From an uncultured Oscillospiraceae bacterium (lineage in GTDB: Bacteria > Bacillota > Clostridia > Oscillospirales > Oscillospiraceae), in assembly GCA_934591635.1 (NCBI GenBank), contig CAKTPI010000007.1, positions 1-64,000 of the forward strand: a stretch of DNA of 64,000 nt, given 5' to 3'. The position numbers and the translations under genes were made by a program. A model generated the notes under the pieces. The model did no database searches and had not been told where the DNA came from. It saw only the letters and a list, made by a program, of their open reading frames with translations. Within the stretch, counting starts at the first letter, position 1; every line of letters begins with the position of its first letter. Positions 8,875 to 17,888 of the stretch are shown piece by piece.

Positions 8875-9738
8875 TCACAGCGCATCCCTGGAGTAGCGGG
8901 AGAACCCGTCACCCAGCACCTGGTGAGCCTCCTGCACAATCACGAAGGCATTCTCGTCCCGTTCCATAACGAGTTCCTTCAGCTCTGCCAGCTGTCCTTT
9001 CTTGACCACTGTCAGCACAACCTTCTTATCCTGACGGGTGTAATAGCCCTGGCCATCCAGAAAGGTCACCCCCCGATCCAGCTTCTGGGCAACGTCCCCC
9101 GCAATTTCTTCGGCACAATCCGAAATAATGATGGCAACCTTGGAATAATCGAAGCGATAGACCACAATATCCATCACCTGCCCGGTGATAAACACAGCAA
9201 CGCCGCTATAAAGGGCGCGGCTGATATCCCGGAATACAACGCCGGTGAGGATCACCACCAGCGCATCAAACATGGTAGAAATAATCCCAATGGGAACATT
9301 GCGGTAACGCAGCTTCAGCAAACGCACCAGGATATCCGAACCGCCGGTAGAAGTGCCCGCCGCAAACACCATGCCGATGCCAAGGCCGCAGAGGAGGCCG
9401 CCGTAAATACCGCTGACCAGCGTATCCTGAAAGCCGATGGAAAAGGCATCAAACACATCAATCATAACGCCGCTGACCAGCATGCCGATCAGGGAGCCGG
9501 CAAAAAACCGCTTCCCCACCCGAATTCCGCCCAGCAGGAACAGAGGCAGATTCAAAAGCACGGATAGCATGCCCACATTTTCAAAACCGATCACATGCCC
9601 CACGGCCTGGGCAAGGCCGGAGATACCGCCGGTGTTAATATTGTTCGGCTCCAGGAACAGGCTGAACCCCAGTGCAAACACTGTGCTGCCCACAATGGTT
9701 TTCAGCACCCAGTCATATTTTTTGATCAGTTTCCCCAT
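8875..9738 (-). CDS. YitT family membrane protein
   Basis: 287 residues. Five to six membrane segments occupy roughly 10-200, including the conserved GTSTGGSDILVRLLK loop, followed by a soluble C-terminal DUF2179 domain (about 215-275, with VTFLDGQGYYTRQDKKVVLTVV). This is the standard YitT/YxkD layout. Function in the family is not established; a transport or sensing role is usually assumed. Starts 33 bases downstream of parC's stop and could be co-transcribed. Confidence 0.88.
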   Translation of the reverse strand: MGKLIKKYDWVLKTIVGSTVFALGFSLFLEPNNINTGGISGLAQAVGHVIGFENVGMLSVLLNLPLFLLGGIRVGKRFFAGSLIGMLVSGVMIDVFDAFSIGFQDTLVSGIYGGLLCGLGIGMVFAAGTSTGGSDILVRLLKLRYRNVPIGIISTMFDALVVILTGVVFRDISRALYSGVAVFITGQVMDIVVYRFDYSKVAIIISDCAEEIAGDVAQKLDRGVTFLDGQGYYTRQDKKVVLTVVKKGQLAELKELVMERDENAFVIVQEAHQVLGDGFSRYSRDAL

Positions 9739-9771
9739 TTAGCTCCTCCAAATTTCCACTTTGCCCGCGGC

Positions 9772-12018
9772 TTAAATTTCCATTTTTTGCTGCTTTTCCT
9801 GCATGTCCTCCGGTTTCAGGAGCGCACCGGCCGCCGGAATGGTCTTGGTACGGTAGCGGCTCTGGTTCTCAATGCCGCTTTCCTCCAGGAGCAGTGCAGC
9901 CGTCAGCACCGATTTTTTCTTCAGGCTCATTACCGCCACGCCCTGGGTATTGCGGGTTGTCTTGGGCAGCAGCTGGGCTGTAGAGAAAATCAGTGTTCTG
10001 CCGTCGCTGGCATACAGTGCCATTTGAGCATCCTCCTGCATGGCGTATACCGCAACAAGAGGACTCTTATCGCTGTAAGCGCCGGTTAGCTTCTTGCGAT
10101 TGGTTTTCGTTTCGTAGGCATTCAGAGGCACCTTTGCCACCTTGCCATTTTCGAAGAAAAACAGCACAAAGCCGCTGTAGTCACCGGTGAGCACCACGCT
10201 GCGCACCGTCTCCCCCTGCTCCATGCCCAGCTTCTGAGGCAGATAATCACCCAACTGGGATGCTTTGCCGTCCTCAAATTCGCTGAGACGGGATTTATAA
10301 CACTGGAACTGATCCGAGAACACCAGCACATCCGTCCGGTTGGTTGCCTCCCGGGAGAAGAGAAGGCCATCGCCTTCCTTGAATTTCTGCTCTCCGCTCA
10401 TGCGCAGAGACTGTGCCGTGATCTTTTTCAGATAGCCTTCCCGCGATACAAAGACCGTCACCGGGTAGTCCGGCACGTCCTCTTCTTCCTCCTCCGGCTC
10501 CGCTTCAACGGCCTGATAGAGGATCTCCGTCTTTCTGGGCTGACCGTATTTCTTAGACACCTCCTGGAGCTCCTGGATAATCACATTCTGGAGCTTTTTG
10601 GCGCTGTTCAGGGTATCCCTCATATCGGCAATTTCCTGTTCCAGCTGGCTGATGGCCTTGGTCTGCTTGAGGATGTACTCCTTATTGATGTTGCGCAGCT
10701 TAATCTCCGCAACGTAATTTGCCTGAATCTCATCAATGCCAAAGCCGATCATCAGGTTGGGCACAACCTCTGCCTCCAGCTCCGTCTCCCGAATGATACG
10801 GATGGCCTTATCGATGTCCAGCAGAATACGTTCCAGGCCCTTGAGCAGGTGCAGCCGCTCCTCCCGCTTGCCAATCTGGAAGAACAGACGCCGCTTGATG
10901 CAGTCCATCCGCCAGGCTGTCCACTCTTCCAGGATTTCGCCCACGCCCATGACTCGGGGCATTCCAGCAATCAGAATATTAAAGTTGCAGGGGAAGCTGT
11001 CCTGTAAAGGAGTCAGCCGAAACAGCTTCTGCATCAGCTTCTCCGGATCCACGCCCCGCTTCAGGTCGATGGTCAGCTTCAGGCCGCCCAAATCCGTCTC
11101 ATCCCGCATGTCGGCAATCTCCTTGATCTTGCCGGCCTTGATAAGCTCCGCCACCTTATCCATAATGACTTCAGTGGCAGTGGTATAGGGAATCTCAGTA
11201 ATTTCGATGAGATTCCCCTCTTTTTCGTAATGCCATTTGGCCCGCAGCTTGAAGCTGCCCCGGCCGGTGGAATAGACCTCCCGGGTTGCCGCCTCATCAA
11301 AGAGCAGCTCGGCACCGGTAGAAAAATCCGGGCCGGGAAGGGTTTCCAAAATATCATGCTCCGGGTTCTTCATCAGTGCAATGGCGGTATCGCAAACCTC
11401 CTTCAGGTTGAAGGAGCAAATATTGCTGGCCATACCGACCGCAATGCCTTGGTTGGCCGACACCAGCACATTGGGAAATGTGGTGGGCAGCAGACTGGGC
11501 TCCTTCATGGTGGCATCATAGTTATCCACCATATCCACCGTATCACTGTCGATATCCCGGAAAAGCTCCGTACAGATAGTATCCAGCTTTGCCTCGGTAT
11601 ATCGGGAGGCAGCATAGGCCATATCCCGAGAATAAACCTTACCGAAATTGCCCTTGGAATCCACGAAGGGGTGCAGCAGGGTCTCATTGCCACGAGCCAG
11701 GCGCACCATGGTCTCATAAATGGCCGAGTCGCCATGGGGGTTCAGACGCATGGTCTGCCCCACGATGTTGGCGGATTTGGTTCGGCCTCCGGTGAGCAGG
11801 CCCATCTTGTACATGGTGTACAGGAGCTTGCGGTGAGAGGGTTTGAAGCCGTCAATCTCCGGGATGGCCCGGGAGACGATGACGGACATGGCATAGGGCA
11901 TATAATTAAGTTCCAGGGTCTCGGAGATCGCCTGCTCTGTGGTGGATCCCGCCAGGCCCATCACGCCGTCGGTATTTACATTCTTCTTTTTTTCAGGTTC
12001 CTGTTTCTTCTTTGCCAT
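9772..12018 (-). CDS. parC: DNA topoisomerase IV subunit A
   Basis: 748 residues. The N-terminal breakage-reunion domain has the QRD-like region (RTKSANIVGQTMRLNPHGDS) and the active-site Tyr in AASRYTEAKL near residue 125. The C-terminal region has beta-propeller-like blades but no gyrase box, and the protein is shorter than GyrA, so topoisomerase IV (chromosome decatenation) is the better call. It begins 20 bases after parE, forming a parE-parC operon. A gyrase-like second type II enzyme cannot be formally excluded. Confidence 0.88.
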   Translation of the reverse strand: MAKKKQEPEKKKNVNTDGVMGLAGSTTEQAISETLELNYMPYAMSVIVSRAIPEIDGFKPSHRKLLYTMYKMGLLTGGRTKSANIVGQTMRLNPHGDSAIYETMVRLARGNETLLHPFVDSKGNFGKVYSRDMAYAASRYTEAKLDTICTELFRDIDSDTVDMVDNYDATMKEPSLLPTTFPNVLVSANQGIAVGMASNICSFNLKEVCDTAIALMKNPEHDILETLPGPDFSTGAELLFDEAATREVYSTGRGSFKLRAKWHYEKEGNLIEITEIPYTTATEVIMDKVAELIKAGKIKEIADMRDETDLGGLKLTIDLKRGVDPEKLMQKLFRLTPLQDSFPCNFNILIAGMPRVMGVGEILEEWTAWRMDCIKRRLFFQIGKREERLHLLKGLERILLDIDKAIRIIRETELEAEVVPNLMIGFGIDEIQANYVAEIKLRNINKEYILKQTKAISQLEQEIADMRDTLNSAKKLQNVIIQELQEVSKKYGQPRKTEILYQAVEAEPEEEEEDVPDYPVTVFVSREGYLKKITAQSLRMSGEQKFKEGDGLLFSREATNRTDVLVFSDQFQCYKSRLSEFEDGKASQLGDYLPQKLGMEQGETVRSVVLTGDYSGFVLFFFENGKVAKVPLNAYETKTNRKKLTGAYSDKSPLVAVYAMQEDAQMALYASDGRTLIFSTAQLLPKTTRNTQGVAVMSLKKKSVLTAALLLEESGIENQSRYRTKTIPAAGALLKPEDMQEKQQKMEI

Positions 12019-12038
12019 ATTCCTTTTTCAACCTCGCA

Positions 12039-14021
12039 TCAGGAAATATCCGCAAGTTCCAAATATTTTGCGCCATTTTCCGCAATGAAATTCTTCCGCT
12101 CATTCAGGCCGTCGCCTAGGAGAATATTAAAATAATACGCCGTACGCTCGGCATCCTCCGGCATGACCTTGATCAGACGGCGGGTTTCGGGATTCATAGT
12201 GGTCATCCACATCATCTCCGGGTCATTTTCACCAAGTCCCTTGGAGCGCTGGATGTTTACCTTTTTCCCCTCCAGCTCCTTCAAAATCTTTGCCTTCTCC
12301 TGCTCGTTATAGGCAAACCAAGTCTGCCCCTTGCAGGTAATTTCAAACAAGGGAGACTCTGCAATATACACGTAGCCGTCCCGAATCAGCGTGGGGCAAA
12401 GCCGGTAAATCATTGTGAGAATCAGGGTGCGAATCTGGAAGCCGTCGTAATCGGCATCGGTACAGATGACCACCTTGTTCCAACGCAAAGCGGACAAATC
12501 GAAGGAGGACAGTTCCTTGGACTTCTTCCCCTGAATTTCCACACCGCAGCCCAGCACCTTCATCAGGTCCGTAATAATGGGGGATGCAAAAATCTTGTTA
12601 TAATCCGCCTTCAGGCAGTTGAGGATCTTACCGCGCACAGGCATAATGCCCTGGAATTCCGCGTCCCGGCTGAGCTTGACGCTGCCCAATGCAGAGTCGC
12701 CCTCCACGATGTAAAGCTCCCGGACGGTTACGTCCTTGCTGCGGCAGTCCACGAATTTCTGAACCCGGTTGGAAATATCAATGGCACCGGAGAGCTTCTT
12801 TTTAACGCTGGTTTTTGTCTTCTCCGCCGACTCTCTGGCCCGCTTGTTGACCAATATCTGCTCCGCTGCCCGGTCGGCCTCCTGCTTGTTTTCGATAAAC
12901 CAGACCTGAAGCTGCTCTTTGAAGAAGGCCGTCATCGCCTCTTGGGTGAATTTGGAATTGACTGACTTTTTCGTCTGGTTTTCAAAGCAGCCGATGGTGG
13001 AGAAGCAGTTGGTCACCAGCACCAGGCTGTCCTGGATATCCTGGAAGAGGATTTTGCCCTCGGTTTTGGTGTACTTGTTGTTATCCCGGAGATATTTATC
13101 AAAGGCTGCCGTAAAACCGGAGCGCACTGCCTTGTCCGGGCTGCCGCCGTATTCCAGCCAGGAGGAATTATGATAAAATTCAATATGAGATACCTGCTTA
13201 GAGAAGCAGAAGGAAGCCGTGATTTTCAGCTTCATTTCCGGCCGGTTATCGGCATCCCGCCCCCGGCGCTCGGTCTCCCAATAGACAGGCATGGTGAACG
13301 CATTGTCCCCCACCAGCTCTTCAATATACTGCTTGATGCCATCGGGATAGCAGAACTCCTCCTGCTCAAATTTGCCGCCCACCTGATTGCGGAAACGGAA
13401 GGTGATACCCTTGTTGACCACAGCCTGACGGCGCAGCACATCCCGGTAGTACTCCACGGGGATATTGATATCCGTAAATACCTGCTTATCCGGCTTCCAA
13501 TGGAACACAGAGCCGGTTTTCTTCCGGTCGGTCGGTTCCTTTTTCAGGCCGCCGACGTTTCTGCCCCGCTCAAAATGCAGATCATAGCGGTAGCCGTCCC
13601 GGCGGATGGTTGCATCAAAGAATTCGGAAGCATACTGGGTTGCGCAGGAGCCCAGGCCGTTGAGGCCCAGGGAATATTCGTAATTTTCCCCGTTTTCACC
13701 GTATTTGCCGCCGGCATACATTTCGCAGAAGACAAGCTCCCAGTTATAGCGCTTCTCCTTCTCGTTATAGTCCACCGGGCAGCCGCGGCCAAAGTCCTCC
13801 ACTTCTACGCTCAGATCCTCGTAGCGGGTGACAATGATGGTATCGCCGTGGCCCTCTCTGGCCTCATCGATGGCATTGGACAGGATCTCGAACACCGCAT
13901 GCTTGCAGCCTTCCAGATCGTCAGAGCCGAAAATAACTGCCGGGCGTTTGCGCACCCGGTCCTCTCCTTTCAGCATGGAGATACTGGTATTGCCGTACTG
14001 TTCTTGCTTTTTTGTTGCCAT
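12039..14021 (-). CDS. parE: DNA topoisomerase IV subunit B
   Basis: 660 residues. GHKL ATPase domain with EILSNAIDEAREG (Mg/ATP Asn) near 45 and SLGLNGLGS; transducer domain; Toprim domain with EGDSALG near 440 and a later DADYDGFQI metal motif. It supplies ATP-driven strand passage to ParC. Start ATG at 14019-14021 after TAGGTAGGGAATT. First gene of the parE-parC pair. Confidence 0.9.
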   Translation of the reverse strand: MATKKQEQYGNTSISMLKGEDRVRKRPAVIFGSDDLEGCKHAVFEILSNAIDEAREGHGDTIIVTRYEDLSVEVEDFGRGCPVDYNEKEKRYNWELVFCEMYAGGKYGENGENYEYSLGLNGLGSCATQYASEFFDATIRRDGYRYDLHFERGRNVGGLKKEPTDRKKTGSVFHWKPDKQVFTDINIPVEYYRDVLRRQAVVNKGITFRFRNQVGGKFEQEEFCYPDGIKQYIEELVGDNAFTMPVYWETERRGRDADNRPEMKLKITASFCFSKQVSHIEFYHNSSWLEYGGSPDKAVRSGFTAAFDKYLRDNNKYTKTEGKILFQDIQDSLVLVTNCFSTIGCFENQTKKSVNSKFTQEAMTAFFKEQLQVWFIENKQEADRAAEQILVNKRARESAEKTKTSVKKKLSGAIDISNRVQKFVDCRSKDVTVRELYIVEGDSALGSVKLSRDAEFQGIMPVRGKILNCLKADYNKIFASPIITDLMKVLGCGVEIQGKKSKELSSFDLSALRWNKVVICTDADYDGFQIRTLILTMIYRLCPTLIRDGYVYIAESPLFEITCKGQTWFAYNEQEKAKILKELEGKKVNIQRSKGLGENDPEMMWMTTMNPETRRLIKVMPEDAERTAYYFNILLGDGLNERKNFIAENGAKYLELADIS

Positions 14022-14117
14022 AATTCCCTACCTGCCATAGTTATCCATTTTATTTTGTTTTATTATATCCGTATTTTTTCCGAAAGTCAACCTCTGGGCC
14101 ACGCTGCATTTTCCCTC

Positions 14118-14146
14118 TTGTTTTTTTGACAAAACCCGGTTATAAT
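14118..14146 (+). promoter_or_regulatory. Promoter of the DUF1858 gene
   Basis: TATAAT at 14141-14146 with TTGTTT 17 bp upstream (14118-14123). A closer TTGACA at 14126 is only 9 bp away and is not a usable -35. Confidence 0.5.
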
Positions 14147-14178
14147 AGGGGCACAAAGAAACACAGGAGGTCATTATC

Positions 14179-14409
14179 ATGGCTGTTAAAATTGAAAAAG
14201 ATACCATCATCGGCGACATTCTGGATGTTGCTCCTCAGAGCGCTCCTCTATTCTTCGCCATTGGCATGCACTGCCTGGGCTGCCCCTCCTCCCGGGGCGA
14301 GACCGTTGAGGAGGCCTGCATGGTGCACGGCATTGACTGCGACGGATTCCTGGCACAGCTGAACCACTTCCTGGAGGCTTACGAGGCCGACCAGCAGAAC
14401 AAGGGCTGA
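14179..14409 (+). CDS. DUF1858 domain protein
   Basis: 76 residues. Matches the small DUF1858 family: an N-terminal helix pair (DTIIGDILDVAPQSAPLFFAIG) then MHCLGCPSSRGETVEEACMVHG with a CxxC pair and a third Cys. In the family this domain occurs alone or fused to hybrid-cluster-type redox proteins; a metal- or redox-linked role is likely but unproven. Strong GGAGG 9 bases before the ATG and its own terminator downstream, so expressed as a single-gene unit. Confidence 0.85.
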   Translation: MAVKIEKDTIIGDILDVAPQSAPLFFAIGMHCLGCPSSRGETVEEACMVHGIDCDGFLAQLNHFLEAYEADQQNKG

Positions 14410-14418
14410 GAAATTGAC

Positions 14419-14448
14419 CGGGCTGCCGATTGGCGGCCCGTTTTCTTT
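14419..14448 (+). terminator. Terminator of the DUF1858 gene
   Basis: CGGGCTGCC/GGCGGCCCG stem with GATT loop followed by TTTTCTTT. Confidence 0.8.
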
Positions 14449-14471
14449 GAGTATACACCAGGAGGTGTCCA

Positions 14472-15167
14472 ATGAAACTCCCACTTTCCAATCGGCTGCT
14501 GACCTGCTGCAGCTTTGTTCATCCCGGCGACCGGGTTGCAGACGTGGGCTGCGACCATGGGTATCTGGGCATTTATCTGCTACAAAACAGGATTGCCGCC
14601 AGTGTGATTGAATCGGATATTAACGAAATGCCCCTGAAATCCGCCCGGGAAAACGCTGCTAAGTTCGGCATTTCGGATCGGATGTCTTTCTTCCTGTCCG
14701 ATGGTGTGCGGCTGATCCCCCGGGATTTCGACTGCATGGTCTGCGCCGGAATGGGGGCGGACACCATGATATCCATCCTGGAAGCGGCTCCATGGCTTCA
14801 GGACGGCCGCTACCGGCTGATCCTTCAGTGCCAGAGCAAGCGGCCGGAACTGCGGAAATATCTGGCTAACCACGGTTTTTCCATTCTCCGGGAGACGCTG
14901 GCAAAGGATGGAAAATTTCTGTATCCCGTGATGGAAGCCTGTTACGCACCCGGCAGCGCACACGCCCCTTGGGAGTATTATGTCACTCCCCAATTGATTG
15001 CGGACAGCTCTCCCCTGCTGCTTCCCTTTGTCCGGCGGGTGATGGGAGGCGTGGAGGACAGTATGCTCGGCTTGCAGCACAACGGCGGTAGCTATCAGGA
15101 AACCGCAGAAATCTATGAACACCTGAAGGAACTGGAAAGGAAGCTGGCCCATGACAACGGTAAATGA
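14472..15167 (+). CDS. trmK: tRNA (adenine(22)-N1)-methyltransferase
   Basis: 231 residues, the usual TrmK length. The SAM-binding motif VADVGCDHGYLGIYLL (about 20-35) and the family motif VCAGMGADTMISILE (about 90-105) are present; the C-terminal half is helical. The enzyme methylates A22 of tRNA-Ser in Firmicutes. It overlaps the next gene by 17 bases, the conserved Firmicutes pairing of trmK with a Nif3-like gene. The start follows CAGGAGGTGTCCA. Confidence 0.92.
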   Translation: MKLPLSNRLLTCCSFVHPGDRVADVGCDHGYLGIYLLQNRIAASVIESDINEMPLKSARENAAKFGISDRMSFFLSDGVRLIPRDFDCMVCAGMGADTMISILEAAPWLQDGRYRLILQCQSKRPELRKYLANHGFSILRETLAKDGKFLYPVMEACYAPGSAHAPWEYYVTPQLIADSSPLLLPFVRRVMGGVEDSMLGLQHNGGSYQETAEIYEHLKELERKLAHDNGK

Positions 15168-15939
15168 CATCATAACCTTCCTGAATACAATTGCCCCACC
15201 GGAAAAGCAGGAAAGCTGGGATAACTCCGGCCTCTCCTGCGGCAGGCGGGACAAGGCAGTTTCAACCGTTCTGGTTGCATTGGATCCCTTTGCGGATGTG
15301 ACCGAAGAAGCAATCCGGATGGGAGCCGATCTGATCGTCACCCATCACCCTCTGCTTTTCCGTCCGGCTTATCAGGTAACGGATGAAAACGCCATTGGGC
15401 AAACCGTCATGACGCTCGTCCGGCACGACATTGCCGCCTTCAGCGCCCATACCAATCTGGACATTGCCCCGGAAGGAGTGGGACAGTGCCTCGCCCAGGC
15501 TTTGCATCTGGAAGACATTTCTGTCATTGACCCCCAGGCAGATGCGGCTGGCAAGGTGTGGGGACTGCTGCGCAAAGGGACTGTGGAGCCGCAGCCGCTG
15601 GATGTTTTTCTGTCCCACGTAAAGCAATCGCTGCATACACCGGTACTCCGCTATGCCCCGGCGGGCAGCACCGTGCACCGGGTGGCTGTGGGCGGCGGGG
15701 CCTGCGCAGGTGAATGGAAGGCAGCACTCCAGGCAGGCTGCGACACCTTTGTAACCGCGGACGCCAAGTATAACGGCTTTTGGGATGCGCAGGATGCCGG
15801 GCTGACACTGATCGATGCGGGGCACTTCTATACCGAGAACCCTGTGTGCGCGTATTTGCAGCAAATTTTGCAGGACGCATTCCCCGATGTAACAGTACTC
15901 CTCTCCCAGGTGCACCGGGACTGCATGAAATTCTATTAA
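15151..15939 (+). CDS. Nif3-like dinuclear metal-centre protein
   Basis: 262 residues. Metal-ligand motifs of the NIF3 family are seen: VTHHPLLFR (about 62-70), AHTNLD (about 95-100) and a C-terminal GHFYTE near 229. Members are hexameric with a two-metal centre and may act in GTP cyclohydrolase I-like or metal-chaperone chemistry; the reaction is unsettled. Start ATG lies inside the end of trmK (translational coupling). It lacks the long insert found in some homologues. Confidence 0.9.
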   Translation: MTTVNDIITFLNTIAPPEKQESWDNSGLSCGRRDKAVSTVLVALDPFADVTEEAIRMGADLIVTHHPLLFRPAYQVTDENAIGQTVMTLVRHDIAAFSAHTNLDIAPEGVGQCLAQALHLEDISVIDPQADAAGKVWGLLRKGTVEPQPLDVFLSHVKQSLHTPVLRYAPAGSTVHRVAVGGGACAGEWKAALQAGCDTFVTADAKYNGFWDAQDAGLTLIDAGHFYTENPVCAYLQQILQDAFPDVTVLLSQVHRDCMKFY

Positions 15940-16032
15940 GGATAACGGAATTTCCTGTTGATTTTTTTACTTTTGAGTGCTAAAATAGATAAGAAATTTT
16001 TTGAAATGATTCCAGAAAGGGAAGATTACGAT

Positions 16033-16767
16033 ATGTCCGGACATTCCAAATGGCATAACATCCAGAAAACCAAGGGTGCACAGGACGCCAAGCGTGCAGC
16101 TGCATTCACCAAAATCGCAAAGGAAATGATCGTTGCTGTGAAGGAAGGCGGCGGTGCTACCGACCCTGCCTACAACTCCCGGCTGGCTACCGTCATCACC
16201 AAGGCCAAGGCCGCCAACATGCCCAACGACAACATCAAGCGTGTGCTGGAAAAGGCTGCCAGTGCAGGCAACGGCGAGAGCTACGAGTCCATCACCTACG
16301 AAGGCTATGGCCCCGGCGGCGTTGCCGTGATTGTAGAGGCTATGACCGACAACCGCAACCGTACCGCCGGTTCCGTCCGGCATCATTTTGATAAATACGG
16401 CGGCAACTTGGGCGCCAACGGCTGTGTCAGCTGGTCTTTCGACAAAAAGGGCGTGCTGGTAATTGACAACGAGGATGGCGATCTGGACGAGGATGCCGTC
16501 ATGATGGATGCCATGGACTGCGGTGCTGATGACTTTGAGCCGGAGGAAGACTGCTTCACCGTTTACACCGCCCCCGATGATTTTAACGCCGTGGCTGACG
16601 CGCTGACTGCCAAGGGCTACAGCTTTGCCTCTGCTCAGATTGAGATGGTTCCCCAGAACTATGTCAAGCTCTCCCCCGAGGATGCCGACAAGATGGAGAA
16701 AATGCTGGAACTCTTCGATGACGACGATGACGTGCAGAACACCTGGCACAACTGGGATCAGGAGTAA
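16033..16767 (+). CDS. yebC: YebC/PmpR family protein
   Basis: 244 residues. Begins with the invariant MSGHSKWHNIQ and continues through KAKAANMPNDNIKRVLEKA and the acidic C-terminus typical of the family. Members are either DNA-binding regulators or help ribosomes through proline stretches. The frame opens further upstream (15958), but homology and the AAAGGGAAG site support the ATG at 16033. It is followed by a strong terminator, so it is a single-gene unit. Confidence 0.93.
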   Translation: MSGHSKWHNIQKTKGAQDAKRAAAFTKIAKEMIVAVKEGGGATDPAYNSRLATVITKAKAANMPNDNIKRVLEKAASAGNGESYESITYEGYGPGGVAVIVEAMTDNRNRTAGSVRHHFDKYGGNLGANGCVSWSFDKKGVLVIDNEDGDLDEDAVMMDAMDCGADDFEPEEDCFTVYTAPDDFNAVADALTAKGYSFASAQIEMVPQNYVKLSPEDADKMEKMLELFDDDDDVQNTWHNWDQE

Positions 16768-16781
16768 ATTCCATATATCCT

Positions 16782-16810
16782 GCGCCGCCTCGGCTGAGGC
16801 GGCGCTTTTG
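16782..16810 (+). terminator. Terminator of yebC
   Basis: 10-bp perfect G+C stem GCGCCGCCTC/GAGGCGGCGC with a GGCT loop, then TTTTG. Confidence 0.85.
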
Positions 16811-16825
16811 TCTGCAAAGAAACAC

Positions 16826-16854
16826 TTGAACCAGGGCCGCCGGTAGGATATAAT
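16826..16854 (+). promoter_or_regulatory. Promoter upstream of the 16891 gene
   Basis: TTGAAC at 16826-16831, 17-bp spacer, TATAAT at 16849-16854, 36 bases before the ATG. Confidence 0.65.
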
Positions 16855-16890
16855 AGCGGCAACTGCTTGCAGCGAAAGGGAGAGAAAGAA

Positions 16891-17844
16891 ATGAATGAGC
16901 TATACACCTGCGAGTGCAGAGACGGCAGAACCATCACCGGTGCCTCCCGCTGGAGCCTGTATGAGCTGCGCCATCTTCCGCCCCTGGAGCTGGCCAAAGC
17001 ACTGGAAGAGCTGCTGGAGTTCTCCCGGTATTATGAGGCCACCTTTTATTACCCCGCGCTGTCGCTGAAGGATGAGATGGCGCAGCTGACCCGGCATTTT
17101 GAGCGGGCAAGGCAGCTGGCAGCAGTTTGCGGTGTGGTCACCGGAATTATGACCGCTGTCTGGCTGCTGATGGTGCTGATTCCCATTCTGCGGTTTTCCG
17201 GGCTTGCTATGCTCATGGCAGTGCTGACCATTCTCAGCATTCTGGTTCTGGTGCCCTTTCTGTTCCGTTATGTCTCCGCTCAGGAGGACTACCAAAAGCG
17301 GCTGCCCCGGATTCGGGCGAAGCTGGACCGCCTGAATCAGCAGGAGGAAAAGGAAGTCTACGGCGAATATATTGAATATCTGATTGGGGGCTACCTGGTT
17401 TCCCCCGAGTTTGGCCTGTCCGCTGACGCGCTGGAGCTGATGATCGAAGCTCTGCGCACCAAGCGGGCCGGGAACATTGCCGAGGCCGCTATGCTCTGCA
17501 AGCGGAAATTCGGCAAGTCTCCGATCCCCCGGATTATTACATCCCTACACAGCGTCAACAGCACTGCCGCCGCTCCGAAGCAGGAGCCGAAGCAGGTCAA
17601 CCTGAATCAGGTTCAAAATCAGGTACCGGACATGAAGCTTCTTTTGCAGCTCTCCAGTCACCTGAACTCCGCTCTGCAAACCTACGCCTCCACCCAAAAA
17701 GCCACCTCCACCGGCCCCGATGCCATCGCCTCCACCCTGACCTGTGAGGAGGAAGCGCTGATTGAAGAATACCGGTATTTGCAGGAGGAAGAAAAGAAGC
17801 GCATTCGCAGAGTGGTGCATAGCTTTCACACGAAGCAGTATTGA
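16891..17844 (+). CDS. Uncharacterised two-TM protein
   Basis: 317 residues, no family recognised. A cytoplasmic-looking N-terminal part (1-75) with LPPLELAKALEELLEF is followed by a tight pair of membrane helices at about 77-98 and 103-125, then a charged helical C-terminal half with a Gln/Asn-rich linker (PKQEPKQVNLNQVQNQV) and a basic end. An upstream in-frame ATG at 16867 exists, but the AAAGGGAGAG site places the start at 16891. The following gene begins 45 bases on and is probably co-transcribed. Confidence 0.7.
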   Translation: MNELYTCECRDGRTITGASRWSLYELRHLPPLELAKALEELLEFSRYYEATFYYPALSLKDEMAQLTRHFERARQLAAVCGVVTGIMTAVWLLMVLIPILRFSGLAMLMAVLTILSILVLVPFLFRYVSAQEDYQKRLPRIRAKLDRLNQQEEKEVYGEYIEYLIGGYLVSPEFGLSADALELMIEALRTKRAGNIAEAAMLCKRKFGKSPIPRIITSLHSVNSTAAAPKQEPKQVNLNQVQNQVPDMKLLLQLSSHLNSALQTYASTQKATSTGPDAIASTLTCEEEALIEEYRYLQEEEKKRIRRVVHSFHTKQY

Positions 17845-17888
17845 TTTTTCCTGCATTGTTTTACCCTGTTCTGATTGGAGATACTTAC

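Noticed and set aside
8643-8939. N-terminal extension of the anion permease frame
   Set aside because: The open frame runs through a complete tRNA-Gly and lacks a ribosome site; the membrane protein begins at 8642.
14126-14146. TTGACA followed by TATAAT before the DUF1858 gene
   Set aside because: The spacer is only 9 bp, so this pair cannot be a sigma-70 promoter; TTGTTT at 14118 is the better -35.
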